Under the pieces are notes generated by a model. It ran no database searches, was not told the DNA's origin, and saw only the letters and a program-made list of their open reading frames with translations. Positions 36,540-45,744 of a DNA stretch of 64,000 bases are shown piece after piece; position 1 is the stretch's first letter, and every line of letters begins with the position of its first letter. The stretch comes from JADGHX01 sp037200125. Its GTDB lineage: Bacteria; Pseudomonadota; Gammaproteobacteria; Steroidobacterales; Steroidobacteraceae. The position numbers were made by a program, and so were the translations under genes. Where the stretch lies: positions 434,001 to 498,000 of the forward strand of contig JBBCGS010000005.1 of assembly GCA_037200125.1 (NCBI GenBank), given 5' to 3'.

Positions 36540-36567
36540 AAAAACCCGCAAGCGCGGGGCTTGCGGG
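36540..36567 (-). terminator. rho-independent terminator of TBDR6
   Basis: A perfect 8-bp stem (CCCGCAAG / CTTGCGGG) with a 7-nt loop, followed on the minus strand by TTTTTC. It lies 50 bases past the TBDR6 stop and separates that module from the AAA operon. Confidence 0.85.
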
Positions 36568-36616
36568 CCGGGGAAGAGTCAGGGCTGACGCGGCGGCGAA
36601 CCGCGCAGCGGGCGCG

Positions 36617-39250
36617 TTAGAAATTGCCGCGCAAAGTGAGCATGAAGTTGCGTGGCTCGCCGTACTGGTTACCGTCGCTGCTGCTGCCCGTGGCCTGGTA
36701 ATAGACCCGGTCGGTCAGGTTGTTGACGTTGAGCGCGGCCGTCCAGCGCTCATTGAAACGGTACGCTGCGCGCGCGGAGAAGACCGCGTAGAAGCTCTGA
36801 ATGTAGTTGTACGGCACGTTAGCACCGGGCTTGCAGATCGAGGTTGGGTTTCCCTGCGCGTCCGTCGTGTAGTTGTATGCGGTACAGGCGCTGCCGCGGT
36901 TGAAGCTCTTGGTCTGCGCGTTCAATCCGCCACCGACATCCAGCCCCTTCAGCCATTCGCTTCGCGAAAAACGATAGCCGGTCCACAGCTTGAAGAGATG
37001 CTTTGGTGCGCGACTCACGAGCGGCGTGCCTTCTTGCGAGCCATAATCCGTGCCTTTGTATTGATTGAGGTTGTACGTGTAGCCTGCGGACAGCTGCAAG
37101 GCGGGTAGCACCTCACCGGTCACTTCGGCATCCACGCCGCGACTCAGATTCACCTGGTTGCTGTCATTGGAGTAACAGCAAGTGTGAATGCCGTCGGGCA
37201 ATCGGCCGCGTGTCGAAGCGTACGGCCCGTAGCCCAACGATAGCGGATAGTTCTTCTGTTCGATGCGATACGCGGAAAGACTCGCGTTCAGCTTGCCGTC
37301 CGCGCTTTCGAGCTTCGCGCCGACTTCAACGTTGCTGCCGGTCAGTGGGTCGATGGGGTCGCCCGACTCTCTGACACGCGTCGCCTGCGACTGGTAGATG
37401 TCTGTGTAGCTCGCATAGACGGAGACCGTCTTGCTCGCGTCGTATACAGCCGAATAAGTGGGTGGCCACGAAAGATTGTGCCCTTTCCAGCGGGTAGCAG
37501 CAGGACTGTTGGGCAGCACCGCGCCGGTCGGACCGAGGTTCTGCGTCACCGTGATGGATTCAAACTCCCCGTAGCGCAGGCCCGTGATGAAGTGCAGTCG
37601 TTCGAGCGGAGTCAGGCGCACGGTTGCGTACGCAAGCATCTGCTTCTGGCCGTATTCCGGGTAGGCGGTGCTGGGCGGGGGTGTTTTCGGCTCGCCGTAC
37701 GCCGGGTTCGAAGGGTTGAAGTGGAACACGTCGACCCCCGCGAAGCCGAAGGCGCCCGCGGCGGAATAGGTCACGTAAGTTCCGTCGTCATCGACGTTCT
37801 GGTAACTGCCTCCGACCAGAATCTGCTGCTCGTGGCCGAACAGATCAAAGCGACCGTTGACGCTGAAGTCGACGAGCTTCTGCAGCGTGCCGCGTGGCGC
37901 GATGGCGCCATAAATCACCGGGCCGGCCAGGGTCGTTGGATTCACGGGCCCGGAGACGAAGATGTACTTCAGATCGCGATCCTGATCGACGCGCGACACG
38001 TTCAGCTTGGCGGACCATCGATCGCCGAAGTGCTGCTCGAACTGCGCAAAAACTTCCTTCGAATCGTAGTTCCAGCGAGCCCATGGAACGCAGAGGCAAG
38101 TGCTTCGGGATAGATGCAGATCCTCACCGCTCTCATAACGCGGAAGACCATCTCCGGGCACGGAGTTCTGCCGCGACAGACTGAAGCCGGCGCTCAGCGT
38201 CGAGTCCGGCGCGAGATCCATTTCCGCAATGGCGTAGGCCAGAATGCTATTGGTGGTGGCTACGTCATAGAAATAATCCTGATCCTGGTAGCTCACTACC
38301 GCGCGTCCCCTGAGCCTGCCGTCGAAGCCGAGCGGCGCCGTAACGTCGATCGTCGCCCGGGTGTTGTTCCAGCTTCCGCTCAGTGCGTCTACGACGACCT
38401 GTCCGTGATCGAGCGGCCGCTTGCGGGCGAGATTCACCGCGGCGCCGGGGCTGCCATAGCCGCCGAAGAGACCATCCGCACCGCGCAGAATCTCGACGTG
38501 GTCGTACATCGCCATGTTGAGCTGAGCGGGGTAGTACCCGTAGGCGGTGTCGGTGCTGAGCGGCACTCCACCGTCGATCTGAATGCGCCGAATCGCGAAT
38601 CCGCGCGAATAAAACGTGGGATTGAGATTGCCGACCGTACTGTCCGGCACAACCGTCACACCGGTCGCCTGCGCCATGACCGCATTGAAATCGGTCAGGT
38701 TCTGCTCTTGCATCCGCTGCTGGGTGATTACACTCACTGACTGCGGAGTTTCCTTCATCGACTGCGGCGTCTTGCTCGCGATGCTCAACGCGCTGCTGGT
38801 GTAGCTCCCGCTCCCCTCGGTTGCGGTCGAGTCCTTGCTGCCGTTCACGCCGGCGACCGCTGACCCCGTAGCGCCCTCTACTCGCACGTGCCCCAGCACA
38901 CGCGCCCCACCGTCCACCGCCTTTTCGATGACGACCGTGTTGTCGCGGCCGATACGGAACGTGAGCCCGGTGCCGGTCAGTAGCTGACGCAAGGCGTCCG
39001 TCGTCTTGTAGCTGCCTTTCAATCCCGCGCTATCGAGATCCTTCACGAGCGCGGATGAGTACGCGAGCTGCATCCCCGTGAGCTCCGCAAAATTGCGGAG
39101 CGCGACGCTCAGCGGCTGCACCGGCAGATTGAATTCCCGCGTGCTTTCCGCGGAAGCGGATGCCGCCCGCGCTTGCGCCAATTGAGGCGATGTTCCGGCA
39201 AACGCCGCGCTCATCAGAAACAGCGCGCACTTGGATATAAACTTCTTCAT
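36617..39250 (-). CDS. TonB-dependent siderophore-type receptor/transducer (TBDR6)
   Basis: Three start codons run together (GTG ATG ATG); I chose ATG 39250 because it is best spaced from GGGGAG. About 877 residues: signal peptide (CALFLMSAAFAGTSPQLAQA), STN (FNLPVQPLSVALRNFAELTG), plug (TPQSVSVITQQRM, EILRGADGLFGGYGSPGA) and barrel ending NFMLTLRGNF. Both loop motifs are present (STCLCVPWA, HTCCYSND). It ends the set sigma9-FecR9-TBDR6 and has its own terminator. Confidence 0.93.
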   Translation of the reverse strand: MKKFISKCALFLMSAAFAGTSPQLAQARAASASAESTREFNLPVQPLSVALRNFAELTGMQLAYSSALVKDLDSAGLKGSYKTTDALRQLLTGTGLTFRIGRDNTVVIEKAVDGGARVLGHVRVEGATGSAVAGVNGSKDSTATEGSGSYTSSALSIASKTPQSMKETPQSVSVITQQRMQEQNLTDFNAVMAQATGVTVVPDSTVGNLNPTFYSRGFAIRRIQIDGGVPLSTDTAYGYYPAQLNMAMYDHVEILRGADGLFGGYGSPGAAVNLARKRPLDHGQVVVDALSGSWNNTRATIDVTAPLGFDGRLRGRAVVSYQDQDYFYDVATTNSILAYAIAEMDLAPDSTLSAGFSLSRQNSVPGDGLPRYESGEDLHLSRSTCLCVPWARWNYDSKEVFAQFEQHFGDRWSAKLNVSRVDQDRDLKYIFVSGPVNPTTLAGPVIYGAIAPRGTLQKLVDFSVNGRFDLFGHEQQILVGGSYQNVDDDGTYVTYSAAGAFGFAGVDVFHFNPSNPAYGEPKTPPPSTAYPEYGQKQMLAYATVRLTPLERLHFITGLRYGEFESITVTQNLGPTGAVLPNSPAATRWKGHNLSWPPTYSAVYDASKTVSVYASYTDIYQSQATRVRESGDPIDPLTGSNVEVGAKLESADGKLNASLSAYRIEQKNYPLSLGYGPYASTRGRLPDGIHTCCYSNDSNQVNLSRGVDAEVTGEVLPALQLSAGYTYNLNQYKGTDYGSQEGTPLVSRAPKHLFKLWTGYRFSRSEWLKGLDVGGGLNAQTKSFNRGSACTAYNYTTDAQGNPTSICKPGANVPYNYIQSFYAVFSARAAYRFNERWTAALNVNNLTDRVYYQATGSSSDGNQYGEPRNFMLTLRGNF

Positions 39251-39322
39251 CATCACTCCCCATCATCGCAGCGGATCGTTCCGCGGATGTGACGAGCGGT
39301 GAAGCGTGTCTCCTATCCCTCT

Positions 39323-40390
39323 TCAGCGAACAATTGCGAGATATCGCGTCAGATAGGTGACATGAAGTCCCTGCGTGCTCACGAGCCCTTCGAGACTTGG
39401 ATCGAGCGCGTTGATCGTGAACACGCCGCTGACGCGTGAGTCGGCGTGAGCGGCGTCGAGCAACAGGATGTGTCCGGGTCGATAACGATCGAGCTCCGCC
39501 AGCGCTTCCTTGAGCGGCTGATCCTGAATGAAGATTCGTCCGTCGCGCCAGCCAGCTTCCGCCGCTTCATCGAAGCGCGCCGCGCGTGTTGGCGCGTGAC
39601 CCGCGGAGTAGTACACCCGCATCCCGGCCGTCACCCTCTCGACGTGCCCCGAGGTATCCGGCACTGCCGAGACAGCGACAATTCCCTTTGTCACCTGCAC
39701 TACCGCGCCATCGTCGCGCTCGGCCACGCTGAACTTGGTGCCGACGGCTTCGGCGACTCCGCTTGCGGCATGCACGCGAAATGGACGGCTCTTGTTCGGG
39801 CGAACGTCAAACCACGCTTCGCCTTTCAGTATGTCGATTCGCCGCTCGTCGCTCGTGAAGTGGATGGCGATCGCCGAACTGGTATTGAGAACGGCACTCG
39901 AGCCATCGGGCAGTGTGGCGCGGGTGATTTCGCCTACACCCGTTGTGTAATCGGCCCGAAGCCGGGTGAAGGGATTGCCGAGCGTGACCGCCAGCACGAG
40001 ACACGCGGCAAGCGCACCGCCGGCGACGCCCATCCGCCACCTGGCACGACGCCGAGCATCCGCCGCGTGCACTCGTACCGCTCCGGATGCGAGCGGTCGA
40101 CCGCTGTGCTTCGACGTCGAAGACGTGGGCCAATCAGCCGTGCCCGCCGCGTGAAGTTGGCTCGGTAACGACGCCGCAAGCCTCGCGCCCAATGGCTCGA
40201 CCTGCCGCCACAACCGCTTCTCGTCGGCGAACACGCGGCGATGATCCGCAGCGGCCGCAAGCCACTCGCGCAGTTCGCGCATCTGCTCTTCCGTGATGTC
40301 ACCCGATGCGAGCCGGGCAATCCAGTGCCGCGCCACATCTCCCAGCGGGGAATGAGCGGAATCGGCCATGTCATCGGCATCAGAGCGCAA
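39323..40390 (-). CDS. FecR-type transmembrane anti-sigma regulator (FecR9)
   Basis: Sigma-binding domain (VARHWIARLASGDITEEQMR), a rather long linker, transmembrane helix (GVAGGALAACLVLAVTLGNP), periplasmic FecR domain (GEITRATLPDGSSAVLNTSS; SRPFRVHAASGVAEAVGTKF) and C-terminal STN-like module (DQPLKEALAELDRYRPGHIL). The longest frame begins at TTG 40390, 5 bases after the sigma9 stop and just behind AGGAG; ATG 40369 gives a cleaner N-terminus (MADSAHSPLGDVARHW). It should link TBDR6 and sigma9. Confidence 0.9.
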   Translation of the reverse strand: MRSDADDMADSAHSPLGDVARHWIARLASGDITEEQMRELREWLAAAADHRRVFADEKRLWRQVEPLGARLAASLPSQLHAAGTADWPTSSTSKHSGRPLASGAVRVHAADARRRARWRMGVAGGALAACLVLAVTLGNPFTRLRADYTTGVGEITRATLPDGSSAVLNTSSAIAIHFTSDERRIDILKGEAWFDVRPNKSRPFRVHAASGVAEAVGTKFSVAERDDGAVVQVTKGIVAVSAVPDTSGHVERVTAGMRVYYSAGHAPTRAARFDEAAEAGWRDGRIFIQDQPLKEALAELDRYRPGHILLLDAAHADSRVSGVFTINALDPSLEGLVSTQGLHVTYLTRYLAIVR

Positions 40391-40395
40391 CTCTC

Positions 40396-40995
40396 CTACC
40401 CCTCTTCGGCGCCGACCCGCGACCCATCTGCGCGGGCCACCTCGTCGTCGAGGGCGCTCTTCGCCTCGGAAATACAGCGCAACGCGCGCCGCATGTGCTT
40501 CTCGACATTGGTTCGCGAAATGCCGAGCGCCGCGGCAATCTCTTTCTGCGTAAGCCCTTCGTAGCGATTCAGATAGAAGATGCGGCGTGATCGCTCAGGA
40601 ATACGCTCCAGCGCCGCATGGATGCGCTCGAGCTCGTCCTGCGCCAGCAGCCGGCGCTCCGGCGAGACCTCCTGTTCCTCGGACCACAGCAGATCATGTG
40701 CTTCCTGCAACAGCTCGGAGCGACGCGCCTCCACGCGCTGATGATCCACCGCGAGGTTGGCCGCGATCTCGAACAGCAACGCGCGGGGATTCTCGACCTT
40801 CGTATCCCGCTCGACGCGACGCGTGCGGAAATAGACGTCCTGCGCGATGTCCCGGGCCGTGAACAGGCAGCGCAGCCGCCGGCCGAGAAACCGCACGAGG
40901 TCCTCGCGATGGTCGACGAACGCCTGCTCGAGGCCCGCTCCGTCGAGCGAGACTTCGCCGCCTCGTTGCAAGCTGGGATCCGTGTCCCGCGCCAT
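40396..40995 (-). CDS. ECF sigma factor, FecI-like (sigma9)
   Basis: 199 residues. Region 2 (LFTARDIAQDVYFRTRRVER; NPRALLFEIAANLAVDHQRV) and region 4 (IPERSRRIFYLNRYEGLTQK; EIAAALGISRTNVEKHMRRA), followed by an acidic C-terminal tail (DDEVARADGSRVGAEEG) longer than in its siblings. First gene of the TBDR6 module; a luxR-type gene with its own terminator lies upstream on the same strand. Confidence 0.92.
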   Translation of the reverse strand: MARDTDPSLQRGGEVSLDGAGLEQAFVDHREDLVRFLGRRLRCLFTARDIAQDVYFRTRRVERDTKVENPRALLFEIAANLAVDHQRVEARRSELLQEAHDLLWSEEQEVSPERRLLAQDELERIHAALERIPERSRRIFYLNRYEGLTQKEIAAALGISRTNVEKHMRRALRCISEAKSALDDEVARADGSRVGAEEG

Positions 40996-41065
40996 CCGTC
41001 AATGACCGCCGTGCGACCGCCGGCCGCATCATGGGTATACCTGTACGGGAAACGACCCGCCGGCG

Positions 41066-41108
41066 GAAAGACCACAAGCCCGCCCCCTCGAGCGGGGCGG
41101 GCTTGTGG
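41066..41108 (-). terminator. rho-independent terminator of the LuxR-type gene
   Basis: A 15-bp perfect stem (CCACAAGCCCGCCCC, 41072-41086, with its complement 41094-41108) and a 7-nt loop. On the minus strand TCTTTCC follows. Confidence 0.75.
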
Positions 41109-41120
41109 CTGCCACTCGGC

Positions 41121-42278
41121 TCATTGAACGAGCAGACGCGTGAGCTGCGTTCTTCGCTTCAATCCCAGCTTGTCGTACACGCGGGACAGGTGATCCTTGA
41201 TAGTGCTCACTTCCCGATGGAGCGCGTGCGCGATCTCCTGATTACTGAGACCCTGCATCACCAGCATGGTGACACGGCGTTCGGCTGGCGAGAGCTGCGA
41301 CAGCACTTCGAGCTGCGCATCCGTCGGCACTACCTGCAACGGCGCGCTCGACAGCCCGGCAACGAAGCGAATCAGGAATATCGGCCGGTACGGCGACACG
41401 CTTCGCACGTGTTGCGTGCTCACGATGGCGCGCAGTTGTGGCTGCCGCGCGTGATGCAGGCGCTCTTCGAGCACCTGCCGCGGCGTCTGGCCCGGCACCA
41501 GCTCGTCGAGCCACAGCTGCCTGAAACGTTCACAGACCTTGCGCAAAGCCAGTGGCACCTGGAAGTCCCCACGCGGATCGCGTTGCGAGCTGTCTTGCCC
41601 GTGATTCCAGAGCAGCGCCTGTTGGTAGCCCTCGTCGTTGACGAGCACGGGGCGCAGATCCCAATTCAGCAGGATGAGACCCACCGGCAGGCCGCGCAGG
41701 AACTCTTCCATTCCCGACTGCACCGCCTGTTGCTGTTGCTGCTGGATCAACCGGAACAGCACGGCCTGAATCAGCGGATGCAGGCTCTGCAGCCACGCGA
41801 GAGCATCCGGCGTGAACTCGCCTTGCTCCGGGGTGCGATAGAGCACGAGCGTGGCGCGAACTTCATCCTGCTGCCAGAAACTGAGCGTGACGCCGTGTTC
41901 CCAGCCTTCGGGCTGCATGAACTTCTGGTGGAACTCGGTCTTCCGCAGTTCTTCCGCCGGCGCAACGTCGCTCAGGCGATGCAGCTTGAGCCCCGGATGC
42001 GCCTGCAGGTACGCGGGCGTGAGATGGCAGCGTCGCCGCAGCTCCCAGTATTCCGAGGGCCGTTCCCGACGGGGGGACTCCAACACCAGCGTGCTCTTGC
42101 TGCTGGTGGCGAAGTCCACGTAGTCGTACCACAGAAACGCGGTGTGAAACCGGACCGACTCGCCGATGAGCCCGACGAGCGCTTCCCAGAACAGCGACAC
42201 ATCCCCCGCGCCAGCCAGATTCACCAGCCGGGGCGAGAGCGCCACTGCAGATGGCGATACGCCATCGAGCATGGCCAC
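41121..42278 (-). CDS. LuxR-family transcriptional regulator with GAF/PAS-like sensor region
   Basis: 385 residues. The C-terminus is a LuxR/GerE helix-turn-helix (LSPAERRVTMLVMQGLSNQE, then IAHALHREVSTIKDHLSRVY). The N-terminal two thirds look like a small-molecule sensing region (VGLIGESVRFHTAFLWYDYV; a PAS-like LPVGLILLNWDLRPVLVNDE). A poly-Gln run (QQQQQ) sits in the connector. GTG 42278 has GAGG 6 nt upstream; ATG 42272 is an alternative. It is not an ECF partner by domain content; its targets are unknown. It is flanked by its own terminator and by that of the fecR upstream, so it is transcribed alone. Confidence 0.85.
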   Translation of the reverse strand: MAMLDGVSPSAVALSPRLVNLAGAGDVSLFWEALVGLIGESVRFHTAFLWYDYVDFATSSKSTLVLESPRRERPSEYWELRRRCHLTPAYLQAHPGLKLHRLSDVAPAEELRKTEFHQKFMQPEGWEHGVTLSFWQQDEVRATLVLYRTPEQGEFTPDALAWLQSLHPLIQAVLFRLIQQQQQQAVQSGMEEFLRGLPVGLILLNWDLRPVLVNDEGYQQALLWNHGQDSSQRDPRGDFQVPLALRKVCERFRQLWLDELVPGQTPRQVLEERLHHARQPQLRAIVSTQHVRSVSPYRPIFLIRFVAGLSSAPLQVVPTDAQLEVLSQLSPAERRVTMLVMQGLSNQEIAHALHREVSTIKDHLSRVYDKLGLKRRTQLTRLLVQ

Positions 42279-42533
42279 TGTCTATCCTCATTCAGCAGCA
42301 GTTTGCCGACCGGAACAGGAACGAGTGGGAGGCCGAAGTGCCGCAATGTTTTTATGTAATTTGCGGCTGCGCCAAGGCACGTGACTACGCCCCGCCCCGT
42401 CTTTCGACAGCAAGGGCGGGACGTGAGGGATCCAAGTGCTGCCGTCAGCTTGCCTGCGGAATGGGGGATGCGCATCCGCCGAAAGGTGGGAAATGGCGCG
42501 CCAGGTGACACGACGACATTCGTCGCGCATCGA

Positions 42534-42570
42534 GAAGAAAGCCCGCGTACTCCAGCCGGAGCGCGCGGGC
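42534..42570 (-). terminator. rho-independent terminator after FecR6
   Basis: Stem GCCCGCG / CGCGGGC (42541-42547 with 42564-42570), extended inside by TCC / GGA. On the minus strand TTTCTTCT follows. It closes the sigma6-FecR6 operon. Confidence 0.75.
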
Positions 42571-42603
42571 ATCGTGAGGCGCGTAGCCGACTGATGTGTA
42601 AAT

Positions 42604-43566
42604 TCAGTTCGGCCGTTCCGGCTCGCTCAGAATCACGAGGTAGTCGGTTATCCGATGAACATTGAAGTGGAGTGCCTGCTCCATCATCGCAAGCGCTTCA
42701 TCCGTGCGCTCGACGTTGAAAGATCCGCTCACCGGCCGCCGTGCAAGTTCCGAGTCGACGATGAGGACGTAACCGGGACGGTAGCGACTGATGCTGGCCA
42801 CCGCTTCACGCAGAGGAGTCCGGTCGAACACCAGGCGGCCCCGGCGCCACGCCAGCTCGTCATCGAGATTCACGGCCCGGCGCGGTCCCATGCCGGTGTG
42901 GCGATCGTATCGAATGCTGTCTCCAGCCCGCAGCTCCACGGGCGGGTAGCCGGGTACGGCAACCTGTACCGCGCCTCGCGCGACCGTAACGGCCGTGCCC
43001 TCTTTGGCGCGCTCGACCTCGTAAATCGTCCCGAGAGCTCTGGCGGTGAGATTCACGCCCCGCACTATGAAGGGACGACGCGCGTCGTGTGCCACTTCGA
43101 ACAACGCCCTGCCCTCCAGCAGGGTGAGGTCGCGCGTATCGGCCGTGAAGTCGACATCGACGGCCGACTTCGCGTCCAGAAACATTTTCGAACCGTCCGC
43201 GAGTGCAAGGCTTCGCGGCGCACCTGTGCCATTGTGATAGTCCCCATGCGGAAAATCGATGAGCCAGCCGAGCGCAGCCAGCGTGATGACGAGCGTTGCG
43301 GCGATTGCCCAGCGGGCGTGCGTTCGCCACGGTTCCGCTCGGGGCATCGCATGCGGCGGCGACTGCAGGCGATCCGCGGCGGCCCACAGCCAGCGCGCGC
43401 GCTCGAATGCCGCGCGATGCCCCGCGCTTTGCTGACACCACTGGCGCGCGGCGGCGACATTGTCCGGAACAGGATCGGTCGCGACGAGCGCGACCCACTC
43501 CGCCGCTTCGCGGTCGAGCGCATCGGGATCCTGCCAGCCCTGCGACAATTCCATCCGCACGTTCAA
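42604..43566 (-). CDS. FecR-type transmembrane anti-sigma regulator (FecR6)
   Basis: Sigma-binding domain (AAEWVALVATDPVPDNVAAA), transmembrane helix (WAIAATLVITLAALGWLIDF), periplasmic FecR domain (RSLALADGSKMFLDAKSAVD; RRPFIVRGVNLTARALGTIY) and C-terminal STN-like module (RTPLREAVASISRYRPGYVL). The start overlaps the sigma6 stop by 4 bases. No receptor follows: a terminator and a LuxR-type gene come next. The pair therefore answers a receptor encoded elsewhere or has lost it. Confidence 0.92.
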   Translation of the reverse strand: MNVRMELSQGWQDPDALDREAAEWVALVATDPVPDNVAAARQWCQQSAGHRAAFERARWLWAAADRLQSPPHAMPRAEPWRTHARWAIAATLVITLAALGWLIDFPHGDYHNGTGAPRSLALADGSKMFLDAKSAVDVDFTADTRDLTLLEGRALFEVAHDARRPFIVRGVNLTARALGTIYEVERAKEGTAVTVARGAVQVAVPGYPPVELRAGDSIRYDRHTGMGPRRAVNLDDELAWRRGRLVFDRTPLREAVASISRYRPGYVLIVDSELARRPVSGSFNVERTDEALAMMEQALHFNVHRITDYLVILSEPERPN

Positions 43567-44108
43567 CGCCCCAGTCGTTCGCGAAGAAACTGGAGCGCCA
43601 GCGCAAGATGCTTGGCGACCGTGCTCTCCGAGACACCGAGCCGGGCGGCGGCCGCACTACGCGGCAGGCCCTCGAGGCGGCTCAGCACGAAGATTGCGCG
43701 CGTGAGTTGCGGCAAGTCGCTCAACGCATTGCGCAGCGTTTCCAGCTCCTCACTCGCGATCACGAGCTCATCAGGCCGCGGCTGCGCTTCCTCCGTCACC
43801 TCGTAGAGCGCCTTGATGCCCGCCTCGAGCGTGCTCGACCGCTTGCGCAGCCGCAGATAATCGACGGCGAGATTGCGCGCCACCTGAAAGATGAACGCGC
43901 GCCGATCGCGCACCGGCTCACGTGCCGGCGCTGCGATCAGCTTGAGATAGGTTTCCTGCGTGATGTCCGCTGCGGTTTCACGGCACTGAAGCCGCCGGCG
44001 CAGAAAGCTCCGCACCTCGGCCGCATGGGCTTCGAAGGCGCCGGCCAGGTCATCCGAATCCAGAGCCGTTGCGCCGGGCTGCGCTGGTGCGCTGTCCGCG
44101 CCGGCCAT
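43563..44108 (-). CDS. ECF sigma factor, FecI-like (sigma6)
   Basis: About 181 residues from ATG 44108, which has GGGAA 7 nt upstream (a TTG five codons earlier is less likely). Region 2 (CRETAADITQETYLKLIAAP; DRRAFIFQVARNLAVDYLRL) and region 4 (LPQLTRAIFVLSRLEGLPRS; AAAARLGVSESTVAKHLALA) are complete. Orphan pair with FecR6. It diverges from the truncated sigma/FecR7 genes across a repeat-rich promoter region. Confidence 0.92.
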   Translation of the reverse strand: MAGADSAPAQPGATALDSDDLAGAFEAHAAEVRSFLRRRLQCRETAADITQETYLKLIAAPAREPVRDRRAFIFQVARNLAVDYLRLRKRSSTLEAGIKALYEVTEEAQPRPDELVIASEELETLRNALSDLPQLTRAIFVLSRLEGLPRSAAAARLGVSESTVAKHLALALQFLRERLGR

Positions 44109-44140
44109 GAGTCGTTCCCGCAAGAAGGTATTTCACGTTG

Positions 44141-44254
44141 GAACGATCTGGCCGGGCGGAGACCGCAACGGCGCGACCCAAGCGATCTGGCCGGGCGGAC
44201 ACCGCAACGGCGCGACCCACCCGCCATTGCGGTCTCCGCCCGCGCAGATCGTTC
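44141..44254. repeat. direct and inverted repeats in a divergent promoter region
   Basis: A 37-base unit (CGATCTGGCCGGGCGGAGAC, then CGCAACGGCGCGACCCA) occurs at 44144-44180 and again, with one difference, at 44183-44219 (39-base period). An inverted copy of about 32 bases (ending CGCAGATCGTTC) follows at 44223-44254. The outer arms could form a large cruciform. It lies between sigma6 (minus) and the truncated sigma (plus). Confidence 0.8.
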
Positions 44255-44288
44255 TGAGCGGGACAGGCCGAGCGAACTCACTACTCCG

Positions 44289-44462
44289 ATGATGGAACTT
44301 CCCGAGCTCACCCAACGCATCTTCCACCTCAATCGCGTCGAGGGCCTCAGCTATTCCGAGATCGCGTACCAGCTCGGCATCCCGGAAGACGTGGTCAAGA
44401 AGCATCTCACCAGCGCGCTCCGGCACGCGATGCAGTGCCTGCGAGAACTGGAAGACGACTGA
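44289..44462 (+). pseudogene. ECF sigma remnant: region 4 only (sigma7)
   Basis: 57 residues or fewer from ATG 44289/44292, holding a complete region 4 (LTQRIFHLNRVEGLSYSEIA; YQLGIPEDVVKKHLTSALRH) but no region 2, so it cannot recognise a -10 element or bind core polymerase normally. Upstream in the same frame there is only repeat sequence. The stop overlaps the FecR7 ATG (TGATG), preserving the usual coupling. It could still be expressed as a small DNA-binding or FecR-binding protein, but a 5' deletion is the simplest explanation. Confidence 0.75.
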
Positions 44463-45598
44463 TGGACGCGAAGGACGCCGCGGATGAACCCACCTCCGCT
44501 CCCTCTGACGCCGTGGATGCCGCCGCGGCCGAATGGGTCATCCGGCTGGGCGGTCTGCCGCTCACCGCAGACGAGCGCAAAGCCCTCGACACCTGGCTCG
44601 GCGCGAACCGCCAGCACCGCAAGTCCTTCGAGCTCGCCCGGCGCGCATGGGGCGAGCCGAGCAGCGTCTCTTTCGAGACGCGCGGAGCAATGGCGCCTGC
44701 CACGATGATTCCGACCGCGATGACTCCGGCCGCAACGACTCCGGCCGCAACGACTCCGGCCACGATGACGCCAGCCGTGCATCCAACCCGCAGCCCGCAC
44801 GCCTCCAACCCCAACGCCGGGGCCAACGCCAGGGCGAGGGCCAGGGCGACAGCGACGACTCGCACATGGCACGTGCCGGCAGCCGTCGCGGCCTCCGTCC
44901 TCATCGCGTTTTGCGCCATCGGCCTCTATCGATCGATCGCCTGGAATGCGATCGGCGCGGATTACTACACCCGCGTCGGCGAGGTCCGTAGCGCCGCGCT
45001 GCCGGACGGGAGCACGATCACACTCGACACCCACAGCGCCGTAACACTGAACTTCGCCGAAGGCGCGCGACATGTCCGGCTGCTCGAGGGCGCCGCCAAG
45101 TTCGACGTCGCGCGTGGAGCGGACGCCGAGCGCCATCCCTTTGTCGTCGAAGTCGGTAACCGGCGCGTTCGGGCGCAGGGCACGAGCTTCGTGGTGTCCT
45201 CGGATCGAGGCAACGTGTGCGTTCAGGTTCTGGAGCACAGCGTTCTCGTATCGCGGATGGACCGCCCCTCGGCGGCCGATCCCCTGGTCCGCGATGGCGA
45301 GCGACTCTGTCTCGCCGAGCGCGCGAGCGGTGGAAGAATCGAAGCGGCTCCGCCGACGCCGGCATCGACCTGGGAGCATGGCCGCCTGCAGTTCGACCGC
45401 GCCCCGCTTCGCGACGCCGTCGCGCAGCTGAATCGCTATCGTCGCGTGCCGTTGATGATCATCGGCGCCGAGCTTCGCGAAAGGCGCATCAGCGGCGTGT
45501 TCCAGCTCGCGGAGCTGGACAATGCTTCGGAGTCGATCGGTAGGCAACTACGGGTTCGCGTGCTGAATGTTCCGGGACTCGTGACCCTGATCTACTGA
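44462..45598 (+). CDS. FecR-type transmembrane anti-sigma regulator (FecR7)
   Basis: 378 residues. Sigma-binding domain (AAEWVIRLGGLPLTADERKA), then a long low-complexity linker made of five MTPAA-like repeats and an Ala/Arg stretch (GANARARARATATTRTW), transmembrane helix (VAASVLIAFCAIGLYRSIAW), FecR domain (GEVRSAALPDGSTITLDTHS; RHPFVVEVGNRRVRAQGTSF) and C-terminal module (RAPLRDAVAQLNRYRRVPLM). Its sigma partner is truncated and no receptor follows. It remains intact itself, so it may serve another sigma such as the adjacent sigma6. Confidence 0.88.
   Translation: MDAKDAADEPTSAPSDAVDAAAAEWVIRLGGLPLTADERKALDTWLGANRQHRKSFELARRAWGEPSSVSFETRGAMAPATMIPTAMTPAATTPAATTPATMTPAVHPTRSPHASNPNAGANARARARATATTRTWHVPAAVAASVLIAFCAIGLYRSIAWNAIGADYYTRVGEVRSAALPDGSTITLDTHSAVTLNFAEGARHVRLLEGAAKFDVARGADAERHPFVVEVGNRRVRAQGTSFVVSSDRGNVCVQVLEHSVLVSRMDRPSAADPLVRDGERLCLAERASGGRIEAAPPTPASTWEHGRLQFDRAPLRDAVAQLNRYRRVPLMIIGAELRERRISGVFQLAELDNASESIGRQLRVRVLNVPGLVTLIY
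44705..44779 (+). repeat. 15-bp tandem repeat inside FecR7
   Basis: Five in-frame copies of a 15-base unit of the form ACGACTCCGGCCGCA encode MIPTA-MTPAA-TTPAA-TTPAT-MTPAV in the cytoplasmic linker. Such repeats change number by slippage without breaking the frame. Confidence 0.8.
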
Positions 45599-45744
45599 AG
45601 CGCGCCCCCGCGGCAACGGGCCACCGCTCCACTGGCGGCGCCTCCCCTCACCAATCCGGGAGATTCGACCGCCTCCGCCCACGCGTAGCATCAACCGCTT
45701 TTGGAAGGGCCCGGATCATCAAGACCCCTACCCACCCCGCGCTG

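Noticed and set aside
44144..44219. CRISPR-like array
   Set aside because: Only two direct copies with almost no spacer (2 bases) and an inverted copy; no cas gene.
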